Positions 45,458 to 54,013 of a DNA stretch of 64,000 bases are shown here, piece by piece. The translations under genes and the position numbers were made by a program. Source of the DNA: Shewanella atlantica (GTDB lineage: Bacteria; Pseudomonadota; Gammaproteobacteria; Enterobacterales; Shewanellaceae); contig NZ_RXNV01000007.1 in the NCBI RefSeq assembly GCF_003966265.1, positions 62,001 to 126,000 on the forward strand. Direction: 5' to 3'. Numbering within the stretch: the stretch's first letter is position 1; every line of letters starts with the position of its first letter. The notes under the pieces are model-generated. The model searched no databases and was not told the DNA's origin. It saw only the letters and a list, made by a program, of their open reading frames with translations.

Positions 45458-47182
45458 GTGAGCGCTGAAACAATTAATCATTTTTTTCTTATTGGCGCGC
45501 TGTTAATTGCGGCTAGCGTTCTTTTGAGTGCGGTTTCCTCACGTGTCGGTATTCCTATCTTATTAGTCTTTCTTGGTGTGGGGATTATGGCGGGAGAGGA
45601 CGGCCCCGGCGGAATCCATTTCGACGACTATTCAATTGCTTACCTGGTAAGTAATTTAGCCCTGGCCGTTATCTTGCTAGATGGTGGTATGCGTACCCGC
45701 GTCTCCAGTTTCAGGGTGGCCCTATGGCCGGCACTCTCCTTGGCCACATTTGGTGTCGCTATCACCACTGGCCTGACGGGAATGATGGCGGCGTACCTGT
45801 TTGACCTGAATATTCTTCAGGGACTATTGGTGGGGGCTATCGTGGGATCTACCGATGCAGCTGCCGTATTTTCATTATTGAAAGGCAAGCGTCTGAACGA
45901 ACGTGTCGGTGCTACATTAGAGATTGAGTCTGGTAGTAACGATCCTATGGCTGTCTTTCTGACTGTTACCTTAATTGCCATACTCGCTAGTGTGGGTGAT
46001 GGGGTTTCGGCAAGTTTCATGATAATGAGCTTCATCAAACAGTTTGGTCTGGGGGCGTGCCTGGGCTTAGGTGGAGGCTGGTTGCTATGGCAATTAATCA
46101 ACCGAGTTCAGTTGGCCGATGGCTTATACCCTGTGTTGGTGCTGAGTGGCGGATTAATCGTGTTTGCTATCTCGAATAGTCTGGGCGGTAGCGGCATCTT
46201 GTCTATCTATCTGTTGGGGTTACTGTTGGGTAACCGCGCTATACAGGCAAGGCACACCATTTTGAGTGTGCTCGATGGCATGACCTGGCTGAGCCAGATT
46301 GGCATGTTCCTGGTTTTGGGCCTGTTGTTGACGCCATCGGATCTGACTGAGGTGGCGCTTCCTGCACTGGCATTGGCATTCGGTATGATCGTTTTTGCGA
46401 GGCCAATCTCTGTGTGGTTGAGTCTGTTGCCATTCAGGAGTTTCAGTAGTCGGGACCGTTGGTTTATCTCCTGGGTCGGACTGCGAGGCGCGGTACCCAT
46501 TATTCTAGCCGTGTTTCCTATGATGGCAGGCTTACCCAATGCTCAGCTCTATTTCAATGTCGCCTTCTTTGTCGTTCTGGTCTCCCTGTTGGTTCAGGGA
46601 TGTTCTCTGGGCAGGGCGGCGAGACTCGCTAAGGTCGAACTGCCGACAAAGCCAAGTCCCATCTCCAGATCTGGAGTGGCCATCTACCCTAAGAGTGACT
46701 GGGAGTTATTCGTCTACCACCTCAGCGAGCATAAGTGGTGTGTCGGAGAGCCCGTTCGCAGACTAAACATGCCTGCGGGTACCCATATAGCGGCCCTGTA
46801 CCGTGGCAATGATATGTTGAATCCTTCGGGTAGCACTAAGCTGCAAACGGGCGATATCTTGTGTGTACTGGGTCATGAAGAAGATCTTGATGCCCTGGGT
46901 ACTCTGTTCAGTGAGGCTCCGATGCAGCAGGAACTGCCCCGCTTCTTCGGTGATTTCTTTCTCGATGTGGATATTCAATTAGCCAGTCTGGCGCCGATAT
47001 ATGGCCTCGTTATCGATGAAGAGCTTCAATCTCTCTCTGTTGGAGAACTGTTGGTAATACATTTAGGAGAGGAGTTGGTGCTTGGTGATCAGTTCCAGTG
47101 GCAATCAATCAGTTGGGTTGTCTCTGAGCTGAATCAGGGAGAGGTCACTAAGGTGGGGATACGTTTACCCACTGACTCATAA
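45458..47182 (+). CDS. nhaP2: K+/H+ antiporter, NhaP2/CvrA type
   Basis: A 574-aa inner-membrane antiporter of the CPA1 family with about twelve helices (~5-400). Conserved stretches are [18 protein letters not shown] (~128) and [17 protein letters not shown] (~157), where the membrane Asp residues carry the ion. A cytoplasmic C-terminal part follows: a RCK_C/TrkA-C-type domain (~415-485), then a CorC/HlyC-like domain (~495-570). This is the architecture of NhaP2/CvrA, which expels K+ and protects cells at low osmolarity. The start is GTG at 45458 after GGAGAAGG. Monocistronic. Confidence 0.9.
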   Translation: MSAETINHFFLIGALLIAASVLLSAVSSRVGIPILLVFLGVGIMAGEDGPGGIHFDDYSIAYLVSNLALAVILLDGGMRTRVSSFRVALWPALSLATFGVAITTGLTGMMAAYLFDLNILQGLLVGAIVGSTDAAAVFSLLKGKRLNERVGATLEIESGSNDPMAVFLTVTLIAILASVGDGVSASFMIMSFIKQFGLGACLGLGGGWLLWQLINRVQLADGLYPVLVLSGGLIVFAISNSLGGSGILSIYLLGLLLGNRAIQARHTILSVLDGMTWLSQIGMFLVLGLLLTPSDLTEVALPALALAFGMIVFARPISVWLSLLPFRSFSSRDRWFISWVGLRGAVPIILAVFPMMAGLPNAQLYFNVAFFVVLVSLLVQGCSLGRAARLAKVELPTKPSPISRSGVAIYPKSDWELFVYHLSEHKWCVGEPVRRLNMPAGTHIAALYRGNDMLNPSGSTKLQTGDILCVLGHEEDLDALGTLFSEAPMQQELPRFFGDFFLDVDIQLASLAPIYGLVIDEELQSLSVGELLVIHLGEELVLGDQFQWQSISWVVSELNQGEVTKVGIRLPTDS

Positions 47183-47542
47183 GCCTTTAATTGAGGTTAT
47201 TAAACTTTTATCGTATTTGACTCGCTGGCCATCAATGCGTGCACACTTAGCGCAAGTGTGCACACAAGAGCTTGCTAGCTAGGTTTCCCTCCTATCGCTT
47301 ATCTTTTACCTTAACGGTCGAATTCGTGTTGACATTTTTTTAACGTTATCTGGGTTAGACTAATAATAACCATGATGAAGTCAGTGTCTGGTTTTCTTAT
47401 TGTTATGAAATAACACGAGTTTTCATTGGATCGCTTTTCATTCTAATTGTTGTGGTTTAGTGTGAAACTATAGTGTGTAGCAATTTGCTCTGCTTGTTGA
47501 GCGGGTTAATGAGTTAATGGTCGCAATCATTCTGGGTTTATC
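47183..47542 (+). other. Intergenic region upstream of the TlpA-DUF4266-DUF3570-ApbE cluster
   Basis: This 360-bp gap contains a perfect 10-bp hairpin, GTGCACACTT (47239-47248) / AAGTGTGCAC (47254-47263), probably ending the antiporter transcript. A good -35 hexamer TTGACA (47329-47334) is followed by no well-spaced -10. The promoter of the TlpA cluster should lie between 47330 and 47540. Confidence 0.45.
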
Positions 47543-48010
47543 ATGAAAAAACTATTGCTGTTACTGAGCTTTATGACGTGGGGCATAAGTGCCGCGCCTT
47601 CGTTGGACTACCAGGTACAAAATTTTCAAGGTGAATTGGTCAGTCTGAATGAGTTTAAGGGGAAGGTGGTCTATCTGGATTTTTGGGCCTCCTGGTGTGG
47701 GCCTTGTCGAAAGTCCTTTCCCTGGATGAACGCCATGCATCAAAAATATCAACAGCAAGGGTTAGCCATCGTTGCCATTAACCTGGATTCAGATAAGGCG
47801 TTAGCTGAACAGTTTCTATCAAAAATACCCGCCGATTTTCATATCAGGTTCGATCCACAAGCTGATGTCGCTAGCCAGTTTGACCTGCTGGGTATGCCGA
47901 GTAGTTATATTTTCAATCGTCAGGGAAAGTTAGTACAAAAACACCAAGGTTTTTTTGAAGAAAAATCGGCAGGTTATGAAAATGAGCTCGTAGAATTACT
48001 GAAGGAGTAA
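47543..48010 (+). CDS. TlpA-like periplasmic thioredoxin
   Basis: A 155-aa thioredoxin-fold protein with a signal peptide (~1-18, ending GISAAPS) and the redox motif WASWCGPCRK (Cys ~51 and ~54). It ends with the cis-Pro region LGMPSSYIFNRQGK. TlpA/ResA-like proteins reduce or isomerise disulfides of specific envelope partners. It is the first gene of a cluster with a Cys-containing DUF4266 lipoprotein (3 bp downstream), a DUF3570 barrel and ApbE. The conserved GCGC tail of the DUF4266 protein is a plausible substrate, which is inference. Confidence 0.9.
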   Translation: MKKLLLLLSFMTWGISAAPSLDYQVQNFQGELVSLNEFKGKVVYLDFWASWCGPCRKSFPWMNAMHQKYQQQGLAIVAINLDSDKALAEQFLSKIPADFHIRFDPQADVASQFDLLGMPSSYIFNRQGKLVQKHQGFFEEKSAGYENELVELLKE

Positions 48011-48013
48011 CCC

Positions 48014-48229
48014 ATGAACCGAACCCTCATATCTATTGTGATTGCTTTTAGTTTATCCGCGTGTTCGAGCCTTGGGGTTGAGCCTTGGGAAAAAGATCAG
48101 CTTGCCAGAGCCGACATGGCGCTGGACAGTGAGAAACTGGACTTAGCACTCGATGACCATATCTATTTCAGCAAAGAGGGCAGTAGTGGTGGTCGCTCGT
48201 TAGCGGGAGGGGGCTGTGGATGCAATTAA
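48014..48229 (+). CDS. DUF4266 lipoprotein
   Basis: A 71-aa protein with a lipoprotein signal (LSACSS, Cys ~17). The DUF4266 body (LGVEPWEKDQLARADMALDS, then DDHIYFSKEGSSGG) ends in a glycine- and cysteine-rich terminus GGGCGCN. This ending is the hallmark of the family as I know it. Function is unknown. The gene starts 3 bp after the TlpA stop codon and overlaps the DUF3570 start by ten bases. The C-terminal Cys pair could be a redox target of the neighbouring thioredoxin or a metal or cofactor site. Confidence 0.88.
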   Translation: MNRTLISIVIAFSLSACSSLGVEPWEKDQLARADMALDSEKLDLALDDHIYFSKEGSSGGRSLAGGGCGCN

Positions 48230-49518
48230 AAAACAGCTCAAATATATCTACAGCACTAGCGATTGCCAGCTGTAGCCTGTTTGGTCATAGCGCCCAGGTT
48301 TATGCCGGTGACGACAAGCAGGATGACTGGAAAGTCGATGCCGCCATCATGTACTACGGTGAACAGGACAGGGTTCAAGCCGTTGAAGCTATCGGCAATG
48401 TACAGAAGGCATTTGGCGATGAGTCTCTGCTTGATGTGAAGCTGGTGGTCGACAGTTTGACCGGTGCATCGGCTTCCGGCGCCGTAGCACAGTCACAGAG
48501 CCAAACCTTCACCCGCCCGTCCGGTGATGGTCAATATGAAACAGCCCCCGGTGAAACGCCTCTCGATGATACCTTCAAGGACACCCGGGTGCAGGTAAGC
48601 GCCAACTGGGCGGAGATCCTCTCTCCGGTGTGGAAAACCAATGTGGGTATGAATGCCTCTAAGGAGTTTGATTATTTCTCCTTGGGCCTCAATGGTGGCC
48701 TTGAGCGCAGTTTCAATAAAGATAATACGACGCTGGTGCTATCGGGTGCCTATACCTTCGATAACGTCGATCCCGTTGGCGGAAGACCCGTGGCGTTTTC
48801 GTCCATGGCGCTCAGAGGTGATTATGACAGCGAGGAGGAGTATAGAGCGGCTTTCGCTCAGACTCGCATGGAGGGCTCAAATGACAAGAAGACCTTAGAC
48901 ATGATGCTGAGTGTCACTCAGGTGCTGAGCCGAAGGTGGCTGTTTCAGGCAAATTATGGCCTGTCCAGCGTGTCGGGTTATATGACAGACCCTTACAAAA
49001 TCTTGAGTGAAGTAGACGATACGGGGACAACACAGCGCTATCTGTATGAGAGTCGTCCGGATTCCCGTCTAAAGCACAGCTTTTATATGATGACAAAGGG
49101 GGCACTGGACTCCGGCGTGGTCGATTTCTCATACCGTTACACTACCGATGACTGGGATCTGAATTCACATACTTTAGAGACCCATTATCGTTACTATTTC
49201 AGTAGACGTTTCTATGGCCAGCTGCATCTGAGATATTATCAACAACAAGCCGCCAACTTCTACCGCCCCTTTATGATGGCGGGCGAGCCTATCCCCGACT
49301 ATGCCAGCGCCGATTATCGAATCGGTGACATGACAAGTTATACTCTGGGGCTGAAGTTTGGACAGCGGCTCTCCGGCGGCCATGAGATGAGTTATCGACT
49401 GGAGTACTATCAACAAAATCCAGAGAATAACGGCTTTGATTTAGTCGGGCAGTTGCAGGATCATGATCTGTTCCCCGAGGTGAAAGCTGTCATTGCCCAG
49501 GTGAGTTACTCTTTTTAG
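48220..49518 (+). CDS. DUF3570 outer-membrane-type protein with flavinylation-like motif
   Basis: A 432-aa exported protein. The signal peptide covers ~1-29 (ending QVYAG). The body is rich in amphipathic strands and ends in an aromatic terminus (IAQVSYSF), typical of outer-membrane barrels. Near the N-terminus of the mature part, residues 78-84 read DSLTGAS. This fits the ApbE target pattern D-[GS]-[ALV]-[ST]-[GS]-A-[ST], in which the last Ser/Thr receives FMN. apbE follows 39 bp downstream. The ATG at 48220 lies inside the DUF4266 gene, so translation is coupled. FMN attachment is a prediction. Confidence 0.87.
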   Translation: MQLKNSSNISTALAIASCSLFGHSAQVYAGDDKQDDWKVDAAIMYYGEQDRVQAVEAIGNVQKAFGDESLLDVKLVVDSLTGASASGAVAQSQSQTFTRPSGDGQYETAPGETPLDDTFKDTRVQVSANWAEILSPVWKTNVGMNASKEFDYFSLGLNGGLERSFNKDNTTLVLSGAYTFDNVDPVGGRPVAFSSMALRGDYDSEEEYRAAFAQTRMEGSNDKKTLDMMLSVTQVLSRRWLFQANYGLSSVSGYMTDPYKILSEVDDTGTTQRYLYESRPDSRLKHSFYMMTKGALDSGVVDFSYRYTTDDWDLNSHTLETHYRYYFSRRFYGQLHLRYYQQQAANFYRPFMMAGEPIPDYASADYRIGDMTSYTLGLKFGQRLSGGHEMSYRLEYYQQNPENNGFDLVGQLQDHDLFPEVKAVIAQVSYSF

Positions 49519-49557
49519 GCGATAGCGAACCGAAAACTCGTACAGTGAAGAGGGAGC

Positions 49558-50472
49558 ATGAGTATTCAAGAGAAAAGGGTACCATCTGATTTGGCGTTGA
49601 GTCATCGCAGCTGGGGACATTCAGGTTCGTTTCGCGCGATGGCGAGCCCCTGTGAGTTACTCATCAATTCAGAAGATGAGAGCCTTGCCCGTGAGATGAT
49701 GGCAATTGCAGCCTGTGAGGCCGCCCGCATCGAAAAAAAATTCAGCCGCTTCATTGAGGGTAATCCCCTTTGGAGGCTTAATCATGCCGGGGGGAAAGCC
49801 TCTGCCATTGACGCAGAAACAGCGAACCTGCTGCAGTTTGCCCGCCAATGTTATCGGCTCAGTGATGGCCGATTCGATATCAGCGCTGGCCCCTTAATGG
49901 CACTATGGCGCTTCGATGGAGGCGGGATCCCGGCAGCGGCCGATATCAAACAGGCCAAGGTGTTAGTCGATTTTTCTCTGGTGGACTTTGATTACTATCA
50001 ACTGCAGTTTCCGTCTGGCATGTGCCTAGATTTTGGCGGTATCGCAAAAGAGTACGCCGTCGATAGAGTGGCTTATCTGCTCGCCGAGCAATGGCCAACT
50101 ATCTCTGTGCTGGTTAACTTCGGCGGTGATATCGCCTGCCCGGTATCTAAAGAAGCGGACACTCCTCCCTGGCAAGTAGGAATAGAGAACCCGCAGCGAC
50201 TCGACAGCGCCGTGGCGCTGCTGGAAATTCGCCAGGGAGCATTAGCCACCAGCGGCGATACCCGGCGATTTATCGAAAAGGATGGCCAACGCTTCGGCCA
50301 TATTATAGATCCCAAGACTGGTTATCCTGTAGTCAAGGCGCCACGCTCGGTCACCGTACTCGGACCCAACTGCGTCACCGCCGGCATGCTGGCCACCATG
50401 GCCATGCTTCAAGGAGAACACGCCGAAGCCTTCCTCAGCGAGCAGGAGGTCGAGTTCAAATGCTTTAGATAG
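49558..50472 (+). CDS. apbE: FAD:protein FMN transferase ApbE
   Basis: A 304-aa enzyme that transfers FMN from FAD to Ser/Thr of target proteins. Family features are RFDISAGPLMALWRF (~105), DFGGIAKEYAVDR (~160), VNFGGDIA (~182), LATSGDTRRF (~230) and HIIDPKTGYPV (~246). Two oddities: no signal peptide or lipobox is visible at the N-terminus, whereas most ApbE act in the periplasm; and the usual TADALAT, whose Asp binds Mg2+, reads TAGMLAT. The likely target is the DUF3570 protein upstream. A cleaved leader or a wrong start is not obvious from the sequence. Confidence 0.92.
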   Translation: MSIQEKRVPSDLALSHRSWGHSGSFRAMASPCELLINSEDESLAREMMAIAACEAARIEKKFSRFIEGNPLWRLNHAGGKASAIDAETANLLQFARQCYRLSDGRFDISAGPLMALWRFDGGGIPAAADIKQAKVLVDFSLVDFDYYQLQFPSGMCLDFGGIAKEYAVDRVAYLLAEQWPTISVLVNFGGDIACPVSKEADTPPWQVGIENPQRLDSAVALLEIRQGALATSGDTRRFIEKDGQRFGHIIDPKTGYPVVKAPRSVTVLGPNCVTAGMLATMAMLQGEHAEAFLSEQEVEFKCFR

Positions 50473-50604
50473 CATATGTGAGTTTTTTGGTGTTGGATTA
50501 GTTGGTTGAATAGCAAAATTTCAATCTTGCTTGAGCAGGAGCACATCACATGTACTATTTGGATCTGAAAGGTGTCAGATATTGAATTTATATCTTAAGT
50601 CCGG

Positions 50605-51012
50605 TCACTTTGATTTACCAAGTGCTTTCATAATATCCCTCCAAGATAGTATACCTACCGGATTTCCTTCGTTACTGATGATCGGAATACAAGATATTCT
50701 ATTAGTATTAAATACATCAATTGCATCCTTTACCGTAGCATCACTATTTATCGAGATCGGCTTACGGGTCATTATCTGATGCACCTTTTTGTTAAGACAA
50801 GCCAAATCCATAGTGGTGGCAGCAATACTATCAATTTTTGGGCTTAGTGATTTTAATAGGTCTCTATCAGAAATGACGCCGATCAGTCTTCCTGAGTCTA
50901 CAACTAACAAATGATGAAAATTAGTCTTGTTAAAAATATCTTTAACTTTGCAGAGACGGTCCTCCATTTCTACTGTAACGATATTTTCGCTCATCAATTT
51001 GCTGACCTTCAT
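50605..51012 (-). CDS. CBS domain pair protein
   Basis: A 135-aa protein consisting of two CBS domains: MKVSKLMSENIVTVEMEDRL starts the first, with GVISDRDLLKSL at ~45, and IMTRKPISINSDATVKDAID starts the second at ~78, with GILSWRDIMKAL. CBS pairs bind adenine nucleotides and regulate partner proteins; stand-alone pairs have no predictable target. It is cytoplasmic and has no attached domain. The flanking regions are repeat-rich on the right. Monocistronic. Confidence 0.9.
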   Translation of the reverse strand: MKVSKLMSENIVTVEMEDRLCKVKDIFNKTNFHHLLVVDSGRLIGVISDRDLLKSLSPKIDSIAATTMDLACLNKKVHQIMTRKPISINSDATVKDAIDVFNTNRISCIPIISNEGNPVGILSWRDIMKALGKSK

Positions 51013-51209
51013 TCTCTATACTCGCTTCTGTGCCTTAATTGCTTATTTATTCGCAGCACGGTGACGTGCTCTATTGATTTAGTAAGTTATAACCTACAAC
51101 TCATTGCTGCAAAAGGATTATATTTTATTCAGTGAAGAGGGGCACTTAAAATTGTTCAACAAAAAGATGTGTGGGTGTTTATGAAGTCTGCATAACTCTT
51201 TACTAAATA

Positions 51210-51450
51210 GCTGAAAAAGCCAAATCGAAGAGAGAAACTCTTCTTTTGAATATCCTGGTGCGGATGCGTCTGAGGGTATCGAAAACAGGGTGAGGTTTCA
51301 CCATATTCACTCTCTCGCTCATAAGTACAGAAACCTAAGGTTTCTATTCTCCGTGCCACTGAATAATCTGCACATACTCCACCGGAGGTGGTAACGGCCC
51401 ATGAAGATACGGCTTTCAAACACACCACTCAATACCAATAACCCATATAG
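51210..51450. repeat. Diverged dispersed intergenic repeat, copy B
   Basis: The module contains the hairpins AGAAACCT/AGGTTTCT (about 51329-51346) and CCACC/GGTGG (51379-51391), then TGAAGATACGGCTTTCA and CAATACCAATAACCC (to about 51445). The order matches copy A (1-170) and copy C. Boundaries are approximate. Confidence 0.42.
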
Positions 51451-51544
51451 AAAATATAAACCGCCTTCATTCGAAGGCTATCAAACTATGGTGCATTGCC
51501 AAGTTAGCCAAAACAATCGAACTTCAATCGAAGAGATAAATTAC

Positions 51545-51780
51545 CGTGTGTAAGTGAGATCGAGGACTTCGATTTCAAGGCGAGATTTCACATAGTGAAA
51601 CTCTTCGAGCGAGAGATAGGGATATCGAACTGGCTGTTAAACAGGGAGGTTGTTTGAAATCGCAGAGCGCCCAAGGAAGGGTTTACAGCGTGCCGAGAGA
51701 TCGCTTACACATAAGCTCACCGCAGGTGATAAATACCAATGAAGGTTCGGCCTTCAAGCACTGTACCCAGTACCGAAAAG
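51545..51780. repeat. Diverged dispersed intergenic repeat, copy C
   Basis: It contains the hairpin GAGATTTCA/TGAAACTC (about 51583-51605), CACCGCAGGTG (51718-51728), TGAAGG/CCTTCA (51740-51756) and TACCCAGTACC. It matches copy A in GCAGGTGATA and copy B in the order of hairpins. Boundaries are approximate. Confidence 0.42.
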
Positions 51781-51784
51781 GTCA

Positions 51785-51815
51785 TAAAAAAGCCCCGGAA
51801 CACATTCCAGGGCTG
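51785..51815 (-). terminator. Terminator after the LpxL-type gene
   Basis: AGCCCCGGAA (51791-51800) / TTCCAGGGCT (51806-51815 region) form a stem with one interruption, and the A-run at 51785-51790 gives a U-run on the minus strand. It lies about 20 bp after the acyltransferase stop codon. Confidence 0.8.
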
Positions 51816-51831
51816 GTATCGCTAACAGCGA

Positions 51832-52755
51832 TTAATAAACCGATGGGTCGTCCTTGTTAGGACGCGTCTTAAACCTGCGGTGCAGCCACATATATTGAGC
51901 GCGATTTCGATTAATGATCTGCTCGATAATTCCGTTGCCACGCTTGGCATCGGCAATCTCATCTTCGCCGGGGAAGTTATCCAGTGGAGGGAGTATCTCG
52001 ATAGTGTAGCCCTTGTCATCGGCATTTCGCTCGACACTGAAAGGCAGGACCTTGGCTTTGCCCAGACGCGCCAGAGTCGTCGCACCTGTTATGGTTGCGG
52101 CATCGGGCATGGCGAAGAAGGGGATAAAGGTGGCGCTGGAGCGCCCGAAGTCCTGATCGGCGGTATACCAGATCACATCGGGGTTACGCAGGCAGCGAAC
52201 CATTTTTCGCAGATCTCGCTTGGGGACTAGGGCTTTATTCGAACGAAGTCGACCCTTAACCTGCAAATATTCCATCACGGGGTTGTCGTGAGGGCGGTAG
52301 ACGCCGACGCCGGGTTGAAATTGCCCAAAGATTCGGGCTCCCATCTCGAGTGGCAGACAATGAACCGCAAACAAAATAACGCCGTGGCCGTCATCGAGGG
52401 TCCGTGTGACATGCTCCTGGCCCTTGATGGTCATATGACGCTGAATTTTTTCGTCCGACCACCACCAGGCATTGATAGTGTCGAAAATAGCCTTACCCGT
52501 CTCTTCGAAGTTGCGCTTCAGTAAGGTCTGCTGCTCTTCGGCTGTCATCTTAGGGAAGCACAGCTCTAAATTTCGCTTTGCCGTATTGACCCGGTCGCCC
52601 ATAAGGGTTTTAGCCAGTCGGCCTATCCCGGCGCCTAACTTCATCTGGATATGAAGTGGAAGCAGTTGAGTAAGGCGCATTAAACCGACACCCAACCAAA
52701 GTAGCCAGTATTTGGGGTGATATAAATGCGATGAAAATTGGGCTTTCTCTACCAC
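51832..52755 (-). CDS. lpxL: Lipid A late acyltransferase, LpxL/LpxP type
   Basis: A 307-aa inner-membrane-associated acyltransferase. A membrane anchor (~17-35) precedes the catalytic HxxxxE motif HCLPLE (~132), then GARIFGQFQPGVGVYRPHDN and YTADQDFGRSSATFIPFFA (~197). The latter matches LpxL-type enzymes, which transfer a secondary acyl chain to Kdo2-lipid IV-A. LpxM is the close alternative, but ELGARIFG-type spacing and the DQDFG motif favour LpxL. The gene is divergent from the HExxH protein gene and has its own terminator. Confidence 0.85.
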   Translation of the reverse strand: MVEKAQFSSHLYHPKYWLLWLGVGLMRLTQLLPLHIQMKLGAGIGRLAKTLMGDRVNTAKRNLELCFPKMTAEEQQTLLKRNFEETGKAIFDTINAWWWSDEKIQRHMTIKGQEHVTRTLDDGHGVILFAVHCLPLEMGARIFGQFQPGVGVYRPHDNPVMEYLQVKGRLRSNKALVPKRDLRKMVRCLRNPDVIWYTADQDFGRSSATFIPFFAMPDAATITGATTLARLGKAKVLPFSVERNADDKGYTIEILPPLDNFPGEDEIADAKRGNGIIEQIINRNRAQYMWLHRRFKTRPNKDDPSVY

Positions 52756-52911
52756 GGTAAACTCGAAAAATTGGGAAATTACCGGCTATTCTAACGCAAA
52801 TGTACACCGAAAAGTGGGAAATTATCAGGTATTATCACTCCCATCCGTGTCTGTTAGTAAGTGGCAAAGTTAGGTACAATCGGTCAATAATTTGAAACAA
52901 ACAAGAGTGTG

Positions 52912-53022
52912 ATGAAGAACCCACAGGTTGAAACCAGACCCGGTGGCTCCGTGACAGTTCCGGGCTTCGAAGATGGCATTTTAACGATTGCTTCCTCAGT
53001 AAATATCAAGGCTAGTCAGTGA
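52912..53022 (+). CDS. Candidate 36-aa micro-ORF coupled to the HExxH gene
   Basis: The ATG at 52912 starts MKNPQVETRPGGSVTVPGFE, and the frame ends at TGA 53020-53022. The stop overlaps the GTG start of the next gene (GTGA), the classical arrangement for translational coupling. AAGAGTG lies close upstream, a weak ribosome-binding site. There is no signal peptide. It could be a small protein, a leader peptide, or chance; the overlap is the main argument for it. Confidence 0.35.
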   Translation: MKNPQVETRPGGSVTVPGFEDGILTIASSVNIKASQ

Positions 53023-53894
53023 TTTTGTCTGCGTTGGCGTTGAGTGTCAGTTTGCTTTGGACCGATATAGGTTCAAAACAGGCCCTGATATGCGAAGTGT
53101 CGTCGCTGCAACCTTGTTTACATCACTTACCCTCTCCAGTTCGCCATCAACTACCTGCTAACGTCTCTGAATTGAATCAAATTCTGGGCCAAAGAGGCGC
53201 CATGGTGATGGCGGTTGAAGACAGTACTATCGCCGGGCTTATCCTTCTCTCCCCCGAGAACCTTCCCGGCTCACTCTCTGTCAATTTGTCCGGCTCTATC
53301 GTCTCCTTAAACCTTGAAAATCAGCATGAGCTAACCTTGTGGCATGAGATGGGTCACTTGGAGGCCAATAGGCTGCAGGATAGTGGTTTAATCGATGAAC
53401 TTACGCCATACATGCATGAATGGTTGGCAGACTGTTATCTGGCATGGCGAGTGGCGCAAGAGAAAAGAAGCTTAGGGCCTATCTGGCAGCAATACAATCG
53501 AAGAAACATCGATGTGATGCAAAGCGTAGATACTATGTCGCACTGGACTGTGCCGATACTGTCTCAGCTACTCAGTCGCTACTCTCTTCAGGAGTTGATA
53601 GCATTCGAGACATTCAGTGAGCTGATGAGTGATCTCCTGCCCCAATTGGAACTTCCAGCTCCCGATAGTCTCGCCGAGTTCTCCAGCCTGATCCATCGTA
53701 CTTTCAGTACCGAAGTGCTTCAGCCGCTACCTAACTATATGTCTTGGCGAAAACCTGCTCTGAGGAGCTATCTTGAGCCAACTCTGACTAAGTTGCTGGG
53801 CGAGGAAGCGGCTGAACATTGGTTGATAGAGCAAAAGATGTTGACGGGTAATGACGTTTTTCCCATGAAAATGAGCCATCAAGTTGAACTTTAG
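53019..53894 (+). CDS. Predicted membrane-anchored HExxH metallopeptidase
   Basis: A 291-aa protein of no family I recognise. It has a short N-terminal hydrophobic segment (MILSALALSVSLLWTDIG) and then the zinc-protease motif HEMGH (in LTLWHEMGHLEANRL, ~109-123). The sequence HEWLADCYLAWR follows ~30 residues later (~140) and supplies a possible third ligand Glu or Asp, as in gluzincin-like peptidases. The start is GTG at 53019, preceded by AAGG at suitable spacing and overlapping the stop of the micro-ORF. A TetR-family gene follows about 120 bp downstream. Substrate unknown. Confidence 0.62.
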   Translation: MILSALALSVSLLWTDIGSKQALICEVSSLQPCLHHLPSPVRHQLPANVSELNQILGQRGAMVMAVEDSTIAGLILLSPENLPGSLSVNLSGSIVSLNLENQHELTLWHEMGHLEANRLQDSGLIDELTPYMHEWLADCYLAWRVAQEKRSLGPIWQQYNRRNIDVMQSVDTMSHWTVPILSQLLSRYSLQELIAFETFSELMSDLLPQLELPAPDSLAEFSSLIHRTFSTEVLQPLPNYMSWRKPALRSYLEPTLTKLLGEEAAEHWLIEQKMLTGNDVFPMKMSHQVEL

Positions 53895-54013
53895 CTGAAC
53901 CTTAGCTGAACAAGAATTAGAAACTCCGTATATCCATCACCTTACTGAAGAAATCTCCAATCTGGTTTGATAGCATCTAAGGGATCATAAACGATACGAA
54001 CGGAGGATCGGCA

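Larger units (their letters stand above)
51013..51831. other. 819-bp repeat-rich gap between the CBS and LpxL genes
   Basis: No convincing gene is seen. The right two thirds (51210-51780) consist of two diverged copies of a hairpin-rich repeat also found at the left window edge. The short open frames here have no ribosome-binding site and follow the repeats. The left part contains the promoter of the CBS gene. Confidence 0.55.

Noticed and set aside
51156-51428. 90-codon minus-strand frame in the repeat-rich gap
   Set aside because: It coincides with the dispersed repeat copy B, has no ribosome-binding site, and its translation follows the hairpins rather than a protein-like pattern.
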